DNA from: Brachypterus glaber
Lineage: Eukaryota; Arthropoda; Insecta; Coleoptera; Kateretidae
Assembly (NCBI GenBank): GCA_958510825.1
Contig: OY294051.1
Coordinates: 30,693,667-30,757,666, forward strand
Direction: 5' to 3'
Length of the DNA: 64,000 nucleotides
Under the pieces are notes generated by a model. The model was not told where the DNA came from. It was given only the letters and a program-made list of their open reading frames with translations, and made no database searches. A program made the position numbers and the translations under genes. Positions 54,340 to 64,000 of this stretch are shown piece after piece; position 1 is the first letter of the stretch; each line of letters opens with the position of its first letter.

Positions 54340-56853
54340 AAGCGCCTAATTGCAGCTCTCCGTGCCGGAGTTTGTTTTGGTTTTTTGTTGTTTGGTGTTT
54401 TTTTTTAATGAGGAGGCCTTGGTTTACGTTAACGTTGGTTTGGCGTCCGTTTGGTGTTTTTTTTTGTAAAAAAATGTTTTTTATTTAAAATAATATATTG
54501 AAAAACGGTCAGCGCATGCGCAGTTTATCAAAACGCAGCATAAAGAGCTGCATATAAGCGCTCCTCAGTGGTCTCCAAAAAAATACCGGAACTTTTTTTT
54601 ATTTTGTGTAGCTATTTATTTAATACCGACAAGGACCCTTTTATGGTGTAAGTACACGTACAATTTGTACTTCTTGTATGTGGGTATATTACAAAATCAA
54701 TCACCGAACTATTGTTAACAAATTTATCAGGAAATTGTGATTTTAAATTTCTCAAACTAGTAATGTCATGGTTGACCTGAACCACTTCCTTCGGCTGTCA
54801 TTTTATTAACGAGTCATATCCCTAGAACGATAAATTGAATCAGACAAATTACACACACTTTGTTTAGAAACTGATTTGATAAGATTTTATTACGGAAAAG
54901 CTTTGTATTCGTGCGAAGAAAAATATTTTTGCTTATTGTACATATGTAGTTGCATATTTGAATTTTATTACGATTTTTTTAATTTTTTATTGTAAAAAAA
55001 GTTATTTTTTTCGAAAAATTAAATAATTTTACCAAAATAAATCCCAGACAAGAACATTGGACATGCATGGGCGTACCGAAGGGACATGGTTGGGGGGGAG
55101 ACGGTATCAAAATTTACGAACTGATTAGGTCATCTTTACCATCTTTGTTGACTGAATTTAACAACTGTCGTCTGAAAAAAAGCTTTACCCCTAGCTAAAA
55201 TGTTGATGACTAAAAAAAGTACTCAGTGAGGACTCCTGACCTCCCAAAAAAAAAAAGCTTTACCCAACAATTTTCCTCCAACTAACCACCAAACCATTTT
55301 CCAACTTGGGCGGACATTTTACCAACTTTACAGGATAATTTACCTACTAAGGCAGCATTGTGGGGAGGCTTCCCCCATCCCCCGCATATATGCCTTCCCA
55401 TGGACATGGAACCTATGGTCCAAACTAGAAGTCTTCAGCTTAAAGCGTTTTCGAGTTATCGTGATCAAAAACTTAACAGATAATAAAATTTGCCACCCCC
55501 AAGTAAAGTATGAATCAATTTGACTTTTGTTTAGTATCACTAATAGTTATTTATGGTACAAGTGGGTAAAGTAAGATATTGCCCATAAGAAAATTAACCT
55601 GCGAGGCGTCAGCCAAGCAGGTTAATTTTTGAGAGGGCAATATTGGTTTACCCATGAGTGCCATACAAGGTATTATCCAATAAATAGCTTAGGAATTCAT
55701 ATTTTTATTAAAAAATTTAATGACATATACAAGAAAATAATTTGACAAGTGACAGTTGAGTGGGTAAAATAAATAATTATCCACTCAATAAAGTAAAAGC
55801 CCCGCGGGGGTTATTATTGAGTTTACCTATTTAAAATATAGCTGGTAATTGTCTTATTATCCGTATGTATTGGATAAAAATATTTTTTTGCGCTCATTTT
55901 AATAGTCTATTATATATGGGGGTTTCGATTTAAAATTTTAACGTTGGGGTGGTTATGGGTAAGGGGGTGAAATGGATTGTCGATTTCATAATCGGGTCCC
56001 CCTTCAGTAAATCAAATTGCCCTCCTTTTTAAATTTTTTATATTTTGGACGGTTTTCGAGATATTGGCTGTTTCGTTTTCCTTGGGCCATCCTGTATATT
56101 AATAACTGCTATTATACGTGATTTTATTTTCATAGTAATGCAAATTGGATTGTTTTAAATTAAGTTAAAAAGTAAATCCTATTAATCGAAATTTGGTCAG
56201 GGACAAATATTATGTACAGGTGCTAGGTATTAGTACTCTAAAAATTGGTCAATGCCAAGTTCAGATATTGCCAGGAAGTGAATCACTACTCGAAAAGTAA
56301 AATGTTAAAATTTAACAAAAAACTAATATTAATCGTAAAAATTATAGTTATATTTATAAATTAATAAGCAGCGCTCGGATCAAGGTATTCATTTACCTTG
56401 CAAAAATAAGAATATTAAAAACTATTTTTATAAGTAAAAAGACACTTTATTTTATTAACTAGACTTTCATGTCGACGCTGTTATTGCATAGTGTCACTTA
56501 GAACACATAAAAAATAAAAAAAAAATCGAAAATAATTTTTTTCGATGAAATGAATATTTTTTGAAAACAAAAAGAAAAATACAAAAAAGAACATTTATTA
56601 ATTTTTTTAATTGTTTCTATGTTCCAAGTTACCCACCTTGGAATAACAGAACCATTAGTAGTAAATTATAGCTTTAAATGTTTACTTAATAATTAGTTTT
56701 TTTTTTTAATTTAATCTTTTTGTGCCCTCGGTAAAAGAATACTTATTTAACTTTTATCTGACGTTAGATAAACGTTTTTCTAGAGTTAGGTCAACTTTTA
56801 AAAGTTTAAAATTTTATGTTAATTTGTACCAGGGCATTCACTAAAAATAACTT
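54340..56853. other. Interval with two hairpins, no gene
   Basis: Hairpins at 55556-55670 (GTGGGTAAAGTAAGATATTG / CAATATTGGTTTACCCAT; inner AATTAACCTGC / GCAGGTTAATT) and 55757-55830 (GAGTGGGTAAAAT ... GAGTTTACC). They share GTGGGTAAA and may be one family. Otherwise AT-rich with no recognised coding region. Confidence 0.45.
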
Positions 56854-56854
56854 A

Positions 56855-57772
56855 TACAGGGTGTTTGCCGTCTTATGTCACATTTTAAAGGAGATGATTC
56901 TACATCGAAAAACATGAAAAACCACTATAGGAACATAGGTCCGGAAACGAACCCTAAGGGAGTTACGACCCTTTAAAATTGTAATAAAAATAAGGTTTTT
57001 AATTAATAACTCTGGTACCCTTTGGGATAGAGCGACGAGGTTTTGCATGTGAACTAACCTTAATAAGGCCCATCTTCGTATGTTATTTTCATGTAGTGTT
57101 TTAACCAGGGGCGTGCGAAACGGGGGACATTATCGCTTTCTTGCCCCAAACTTTTTTCTGTGTAATTTTTTTGTAATTTTAATATTGGAACATGATTCCT
57201 CAGTCAAATTACATTAAAAATGTACTCTTGTTGAAATGCTGTAGAATTAACGGTTTTCGAGAAAAATTCATTTGAAGGTGCAATTTCACGTTTTGAGGAC
57301 TAAAAATTAAATACTAAAATGTTGAAAACCAAAATTTCAAATGAATTTTTCTCGAAAACGGTTAATTCTACAGTATTACAACATGAGTGCCTTTTTATGT
57401 ATTTTGCTCTGAGGAATCATGTTCCAAAAATAGAATTAAAAAAAAGTTAAACAGAAAAGAGTTTTGGGCTAAAAACTGATAAGCCCCCCCCCCCCGTTTT
57501 GCACGCCCTGGTTAAAATAAGTACATGAAAATAACATATGAAGATGGGCATTATTAAGGTTAGTTCACATGCAAAAACACGTCGCCCTATCTCAAAGGGT
57601 TATTAATTAAAAACCATATTTTTATTACAGTTTTAAAGGGTCGTAACTAGTTAAGGGAGCTAACTCCCTTCGGGTTTGTTATCGGGCGTATGTTCCTGCA
57701 GTGGTTTTTCATATTTTTTTGATGTAGAATCATTTCCTTTAATATGCGACATAGGACTGCAAACACCGTGTA
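56855..57772. repeat. Foldback element B, about 918 bp, relative of 42760-43908
   Basis: Ends TACAGGGTGTTTGCCGTCTT and, inverted, TACACGGTGTTTGCAGTCCT. It shares with element A the blocks AAGGCCCATCTTCGTATGTT, TTAACCAGGGGCGTGCGAAA and TTCGAGAAAAATTCATTTGA. The outermost arms differ in sequence but follow the same plan. No ORF. Confidence 0.82.
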
Positions 57773-58544
57773 TTTAATTAACTACAGGTTAGGGAACGTT
57801 CAAGTATTACGTAACGTAAATTTTGATCATTTTGGACTCCTGTAACGCTATTTTCCTATACCATTAACATGGCCGTAAGACTCAAAAAAAAAATATATGA
57901 AAAAAATAATAATTAAGCTTATTAAGATGAAGCCTTTATTCCGAAAAATTTATGCTAACTGTGTCTTTTTTATACAGCATTATTTTGGTATGAGAAAATT
58001 TTTCTTTTTAAGTCAATTTAACCGTAACTTGTAAAAATAATTTAAATATTCTTTTCAAATTCAAATGTTTGTCGTAGGCCCTTTTTTGTCTAGCAAACAG
58101 GTACCTACCTAAATGGTGTTTTTCCAAAAACTACTACACTTCCAAATGTCCGAATTTTTACCTGAGTCTTTTTTACATTTTTCGTACAAACTTGATTTTA
58201 AATCACAAACTGACACTAATTTATGTTCTTTCGCAATTATGGTCCTTTTTAACAAGTAATTAGGCACTAATTAGTCGAGTTCCATTTGTACAGAAAAGTG
58301 ATAAACTTTATTTTTAAAAGCCTTTTATCGGAAATTAGGGGACCTGTTTTAGCTCCACGCGGCTATATAATTAGAGATTAAAAGTAAAGCTACCCATTTA
58401 CATTTTAAGTTATATTTTACCGAACTAACAAATTATATGACGATTTTTAATTTTTAAGATGTTGATGGTTTAATGAGTTTAAGACGAGGGGTGTTTCACC
58501 TCCAAAATTTTGTACATGTATTGTCAAAAATACCAAATATTGTC

Positions 58545-58700
58545 AGTAATGTCAAGTAATGTCGAGTAATGTCGAGTAATGTCAAGTAATGTCAGGTAAT
58601 GTCACGTAATGTCAAGTAATGTCACGTAATGTCAAGTAATGTCGAGTAATGTCAAGTGATTTCGAGTAATGTCAAGTAATGTCTGGTAATGTCGAGTATA
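58545..58700. repeat. 10-bp tandem array, left end of the 58485 element
   Basis: About 14 copies of GTAATGTC(A/G)A(G/C) with substitutions (AAGTAATGTC, GAGTAATGTC, ACGTAATGTC). Confidence 0.9.
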
Positions 58701-58944
58701 ATCAGGTATTTTAGGTATTATTTATAAATTTTTATACCGAGCACATTACTTTTGAAGTTATTTTTTTTTTACTGAACACGTTACTTTTGTACGAGCTTTT
58801 GTAATTCGTAATGGCAAAAAGTGACATAGTGACCTAGAGGTCTGGCTTACAGCCTCCACACCCTTAAACTTTGTAGTTAGCTAATTATAACTATAATTAT
58901 AATTATTATAATAATTATTGTTTGTTAGTTTGCCGTATAGGTAC

Positions 58945-59369
58945 TATAGTAAATTTAAGTCCAAGGTGCAGTGGAAGTAAACAAAAGAATCGCGCAGGCG
59001 GTAGCGAGCGCGTTTTGTTTTTTTTGTTTGTTTGTTTAACCTCGTACTATTCTACTTAATTAAGCATCCCCTAAGTCCAGGACTTGTGTGGGCTAGTAGT
59101 AGAGGGAACCACCGGCTTATACTGACTTTCGAACCAGTTTCTAGGGAGTGTCTGTGATTTTATTGGTTAAAACACTCGAATGTTGCGAGAGTAGGGATGT
59201 AGAAAATTAAACAAGTCAGTACGTGAGCACTTGCGGTGAAGCGTAGAATGCATTGCAATGGACTTTTCATATGGAAATATTTTGTTTGGAGTCCTACCCT
59301 GTCACTAAATCCGTTGTAATTACGTACGTTTGTTTATTACTACTGCATCTTGAAGTACAATGTACTATA
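58945..59369. mobile_element. 425-bp TIR element nested in the 58485 element
   Basis: Ends TATAGTAAATTTAAGTCCAA and, inverted, TATAGTACATTGTACTTCAA. The interior matches 45050-45308 in inverse orientation (ACACTCGAATGTTGCGAGAG, GAGCACTTGC, CCTACCCTGTCACTAAATCC). Confidence 0.7.
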
Positions 59370-60370
59370 TAGTATGCTTAAAATCCAAAGTAATAAATAA
59401 GGACTATAAATAAAACTATAATAATATAGATATTTCGATTTAAAATCCAAAGTAATAAATTAGGACTATAAATAAAACATTAATAATAGAGATATTTCGG
59501 TTATTTTTTTGTAAAAACAGCTTTTTTTCAAAAAACGTCGTTTGTCTTAAGAAGTCCGGAAAAAATTCCGCTAATTAGAAACTATCCTTAAAATGTCCAA
59601 AAAAAAATGAAGACTATTATAATCCCGCAGTGTTGTCGATTGGTGAATAATTATCCACTAATCGGCAACACTGCAGGATATAGAAAAATCTGATCACAGA
59701 GGGAGAAAGCAGATTGCACCACCTGTAATTTCACAGGGTTGAAATGGCTTGATTTGAACATTTTGCACTACGAAATTAAGAACTAGAGGGTTTAAAAGAA
59801 TAGCAAAATTTCGGTGACATATTTGTAAAACCGCGTCCCAATTATTAACTCTTTATTATGGTATCCAATAGTAAATAATTATTTGGATATTTTCTAGTGA
59901 GGTTGTTTATGGACTTATTTAATAATAATACCGTACGTATGGTCCAAAAGTCACCTCCCTCTTAACTTTTAAACTAGTTAAGGTATCGACTTAAAATTTG
60001 AAACTCAGAAATAAGACAACTTAAACTATCTTTTTGCATATATTTGATATTTTTAGCTCTTAAAATTTGGGCAGGGGGGCGTAGGGAACAATTTTTTTTT
60101 TTAAATAGAGGAGGTCGTGTGATACATCATTTTAAAGCTTATTATAGTCTTACCTACAATGTTAGAAAAACAATTATTTTTAAAGTTTGAAGGTAGAAAG
60201 TTATTCTTACCTTAGTATTTTGCGAATTTTACGATGTAAGCACTACACTACACATTCGCCACTATGCACTCAATATAATATTTTCCCGCGATATTTTCAC
60301 GCACGCAATGTCTACGCGCAAGCGTAAATAGTAAGTACTGTCTACGCACATGCGTATTAGGAGATAATGT

Positions 60371-60478
60371 CTGTACTGTCGAGTAATGTCAAGTAATGTC
60401 AAGTAATGTCATGTAATGTCAAGTAATGTCTTGCAATGTCAAGTAATGTCACGTAATGTCAGGTAATGTCGAAGTAAT
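60371..60478. repeat. 10-bp tandem array, right end of the 58485 element
   Basis: About ten copies of the same GTAATGTCAA-type unit, in the same (direct) orientation as the left array although the element ends are inverted. Confidence 0.9.
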
Positions 60479-60684
60479 GTCAGCCAAAGCGTACATGTAT
60501 TGTCTAAGGTGAGACACCCCTCGGTTTAAGACCTATGTACTATGGGCCAGGGGATCAGATTTTTTGGCAGAAAGTCTGATTTTTGTCAAATAAACATACA
60601 AATTGGTATTTGGGGTTTTACAACACCGCTAAAATCGAATCCAATGTTAAAAACCCCCATATACCAATTTTGAAATTTTCGTGA

Positions 60685-60950
60685 AAAAATATTTTATTTT
60701 GCCCCCCTTGCCCCGCCCAAATGTTTACCAAGAACAATCCCGAACGAGAACTTTTGGTAACATACCTGTTGCGAAATTTCATGTCTCTAGATTAAAGCGT
60801 TCTTATGTTATCGTGCTTACAGGATTTCCCAGACACACCCACCGACCGACCGGCCGAGCCATCGAACAACAATTTTTTTTGCTCAAAATTGATTTTAATC
60901 GGCATAAAACATCATAAAACGCAAAAATACGCAAAAATTAAAAAAAAATA
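60685..60950 (-). repeat. Inverted copy of the 27230-27530 repeat
   Basis: TGTTTACCAAGAACAATCCC, AGAACTTTTGGTAACATACC, GTTCTTATGTTATCGTGCTT and ACCGACCGACC are the reverse complement of the 27230-27530 words. Confidence 0.7.
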
Positions 60951-61883
60951 AAATGGGAAAGGAATAACCTTAAAAATGAAGTAGAAATCTTATGAAAAAA
61001 TATTTAGTATTTAAACATACAAAAACTATTTTCATACAGTTATATTTTATTTATTATAAGAATATAAAAAATGATAAAACACTTTTAAAATTCCGTACTA
61101 ATCCAAAAGTATAATTAAGGAAAACAGCCAGACACAGAAAAGTTCTTAAAACAAATTTAGATTTCGCGCTATTCCCCTGATCTCAAAAGTTATTTAAAAG
61201 GCTCAATATTTGTATGATAAATACTTTAACTATCCTTGATTACACTGTCATTTATTTTATCAAAATTGCTTAAAAGACTTTTTGCCAAAATACCTTACCA
61301 CCTGGCCCATAGTGCTATGTACGTGGGACAGAATTGTATATTGGACATTTATTATATTTGTACTTGAACTTGAACTTGACAAACAGTACCTTTCTTAAAA
61401 AAAAACAACAATAAAATCTACGGCAGTATCAAAATAGTATATTCTATAACTAGTATGGAATAGAAATTATTCCCGCGAGCGCGGAATGACTATTCCATAC
61501 GTGTTGTAGACTATACTTTTTCTTCGACTGCAAATATGAAACACTGTATGGCTTTAAACTGCGGACAAGGTTAAAAACAATGTTTTTTGTGACTTGACAT
61601 TGTAAATCCAACAAAACACATATTTTTAAATAAAGCGATTAATGTTATTTAATAATTTTATCAAATCAGTACTTAAAAAAGATTTTTATTTAATTTTAGC
61701 ACATATTTACAAATTATAATGCAAAAATTGAAGGTTATGTCAGATAGTTGTGACATATATCAGGTTTAAATATTTGAACTAAATTGATAAAAAACTGGTC
61801 AAATATTAAGAAAAACTAATAAACTTTATGTAATTTTAAAGCAAAACTTTAAATTGCATTAAATTATTTAATATATCATAATT

Positions 61884-61896
61884 ATATATGTATATA

Positions 61897-61950
<54 letters not shown>
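61884..61950. repeat. (TA)n microsatellite
   Basis: Nearly pure TA dinucleotide run with a few interruptions at its left end. Confidence 0.97.
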
Positions 61951-61951
<1 letters not shown>

Positions 61952-62345
61952 TCATATTCCATCAATAGGGAGCCCGAAATTGCATGTTCGACCTGCGATA
62001 CGAAGCCCACTACCGACATACGAGGCCCGGTTTTGGGCTTCGAATTTTTTATAGTGTATATCGTTTTATTGGACCTTAAATATAGTAGAAGAAGAAGACT
62101 TGAAAAATTGCCCAGGGCTTCCTATTATTCTAATACCCATCAAAATATACGCGCCTGTGTTCACGGAAGTTGAACTAGATGGCGACACAGTAGAACTGTA
62201 TGTTGCATGTATTTTTATGTAGTTGTCATATGATATGAGTCCCTAAGATTTGGCAACGTTGTTGACTACTTCAACTTAAATTGTTCAGCACTGTAGTATT
62301 AATTGGCGCTAAATATTTTGTGGTCATGTGCTTGTTAAAGAAGAA

Positions 62346-62391
62346 ATGAATAGGTCTAAGAAGATATTAGAGCTTGCTTTAAAAGCTCAAG
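62346..62391 (+). CDS. Possible first coding exon of a plus-strand gene
   Basis: AAGAAATG context, then MNRSKKILELALKAQ, and a good donor (CAAG/GTAAGTTAA) after 46 bases. The upstream 200 bp is less AT-rich and includes AGATGGCG and a T-poor leader, compatible with a promoter. The peptide is too short to name; similar Ser/Lys-rich starts occur in host proteins and transposon-derived proteins alike. The next exon would lie beyond the satellite array, outside the window. Confidence 0.4.
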
Positions 62392-62529
62392 GTAAGTTAA
62401 CGTAACATACCTAAATTCAATAAATAACTTTAAATATTTTCTATATTTCAAAGAGTTTTTATTGTAAGAAAAAAACTGTCTATCAAGTTCCGTTAACGGA
62501 CTCTCGTGGGATTCACAGTGGGAAATAAC

Positions 62530-64000
62530 GATCTTTTCCTGCGGAACGGTAAAAAAAGAGTACTTTAAATTATCCGATCGGGCTGAAATTTTGTACGCTG
62601 ACTTAAGGGACCTTTCTGCACCCCATCATGAAATTTCAACCCCATCAAACAATATTTAAGGGTGGCTTCCCCCTTTAAAACAATTTTTTTTCAGCGGAAC
62701 GGTAAAAAAAGAGTACTTTAAATTATCCGATCGGGCTGAAATTTTTTACAGCGACTTTAAGGACCTCCCTGCACCCCATTCTAAAATTTCAACCCCATCG
62801 GAAAATATTTAGGGTTGGTTTACGCCTCCGAAACGATTTTTTCTGCGGAATGGTAAAAAACGAGTACTTTAAATTATCCGATCGGGCTGAAATTTTTTAT
62901 GCTGACTTTAGGTACCACCCTGCACCCCATTCTAAAATTATAACCCGATCGGAAAATATTTAGGGTTGGTTTACGCCTCCGAAACGATGTTTTCTGTGGA
63001 ATGGTAAAAAACGAGTACTTTAAATTTTCTATGCTGACTTAAGAGACCTTCCTGCACCCCATCCTAAAATTTAAACCCCATCGGAAAATATTTAAGGGTG
63101 GCTTCCCCTTTGAAACATTTTTTTTCAGCGGAACGGTAAAAACAGAGAACTTTAAATTATCCGATTGGCCTGAAATTGTTTGTGGTGACTTTAGGGATCT
63201 TCCTGCAACCCATTCTAAAATTTCAACCCCATCTGAAAATATTTAGGGTTGGTTTACGCCTGCAAAACGATTTTTTTCTGCGGAATGGTAAAAAACGAGT
63301 ACTTTAAATTATCCGATCGGGCTGAATTTTTTTATGCTAACTTCAAGTACCCCCCTGCACCCCATTCTAAAATTATAACCCGATCGGAAAATATTTAGGG
63401 TTGGTTTACGCCTCCGAAACGATGTTTTCTGCGGAATGGTAAAAAACGAGTACTTTAAATTATCCGATCGGACTGAAATTTTGTATGCTGACTTAAGAGA
63501 CCTTCCTGCACCCCATCCTAAAGACAATATTTAAGGGTGGCTTCCCCCTTTGAAACATTTGTTTTCAGCGGAACGGTAAAAAATAGAACTTTCAATTATC
63601 CGATTGGGCTGAAAATTTTTGTGGTGACTTTAGGGACCTCCCTGCACCCTATCCTAAAATTTCAACCCCATCTGAAAATATTTAGGGTTGGTTTACGCCT
63701 GCAAAACGATTTTTTTCTGCGGAATGGTAAAAAACGAGTACTTTAAATTATCTGATCGGGCTGAAATTATTTATGCTGACTTTAGGTACCACCCTGCACC
63801 CCATTCTAAAATCATAACCTGATCGGAAAATATTTAGGGTTGGTTTACGCCTCCGAAACGATGTTTTCTGCGGAATGGTAAAAAACGAGTACTTTAAATT
63901 ATCAGATCGGACTGAAATTTTGTATGCTGACTTAAGAGACCTTCCTAAAATTTGAACCCCATCGGACAATATTTAAGGGTGGCTTCCCCCTTTGAAACAT
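62530..64000. repeat. Satellite array, ~150-bp units in a trimeric higher-order repeat
   Basis: Units are anchored at a GCGGAA(C/T)GGTAAA word at 62541, 62694, 62845, 62996 (GTGGAA), 63128, 63280, 63431, 63569, 63719 and 63870. Spacings are 153, 151, 151, 132, 152, 151, 138, 150 and 151. Unit types alternate A (CAGCGGAACGG), B (TTTTTTTCTGCGGAATGG-like) and C (GATGTTTTCTG), giving a trimer of about 435-441 bp. Each unit carries ATTATCCGATCGGGCTGAAA and CCTGCACCCCAT. ORFs here are repeat artefacts. The array continues past the window. Confidence 0.93.

Larger units (their letters stand above)
58485..60523. mobile_element. 2.0-kb TIR element with 10-bp tandem arrays at both ends, 8-bp duplication
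   Basis: Ends CGAGGGGTGTTTCACCTCCA and, inverted, CGAGGGGTGTCTCACCTTAG, with GTACATGTATTGTC just inside each. Flanked by GTTTAAGA at 58477-58484 and 60524-60531. Arrays of a GTAATGTCAA-type unit lie at about 58545-58700 and 60371-60478. The interior contains the nested element 58945-59369 and no transposase ORF. An 8-bp duplication suggests a hAT-like non-autonomous element. Confidence 0.85.

Noticed and set aside
58545..58700. CRISPR-like regular repeats
   Set aside because: Units are contiguous 10-mers without spacers, in an insect genome, and belong to the end of a transposon.
63309..63969. ORFs in the right-end array on both strands
   Set aside because: Each repeats the same peptide because it reads the satellite unit; not genes.

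Overview
The window looks like nuclear DNA of an insect. It is AT-rich, introns have GT/AG borders, one intron is only 53 bp, and transposon debris is very dense. A beetle is plausible, but that is inference; nothing here fixes the species. Real host coding sequence is sparse, and every secure host gene lies on the minus strand.

The main gene is the insect homologue of lethal(2) giant larvae (Lgl), a WD40 cortical polarity protein. I placed twelve coding exons between 39431 (start codon) and 2383. Splice phases agree at every junction from 17901 down to 2383. The exon that should follow exon 1 (about residues 29 to 110, the first beta-propeller blades) was not found. A 200-base N gap (19248-19447) lies in that same intron. 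The terminal exon is also not identified. The introns hold a complete 2.9 kb Transib DNA transposon with intact 5-bp target duplications and a two-exon RAG1-like transposase (3469-6362). They also hold repeated scraps of a reverse transcriptase motif around exon 8104-8281, a 5'-truncated non-LTR retrotransposon sitting inside a hairpin MITE (23871-25711), and many foldback and MITE elements.

Upstream of Lgl is a small two-exon gene of 157 residues (40477-41003) with short tandem peptide repeats; I do not recognise it. Further up, 47322-48301 is the last exon of a single-pass membrane protein with a cysteine-rich ectodomain, followed by a decayed partial copy (46797-47300). Its upstream exons were not found and may lie beyond the window. 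On the plus strand a possible first coding exon (62346-62391) is followed by a satellite array with a trimeric higher-order structure that runs off the right edge.

The rest is mobile or repetitive DNA. Several MITEs have readable target duplications (TAA/TTA, TA, 8 bp), and some are nested so the order of insertion can be read. Two inverted copies of a 0.9 kb element lie 17 kb apart. Two elements, probably unrelated, share an architecture in which the terminal motif is repeated internally. No rRNA, tRNA or CRISPR array was recognised.
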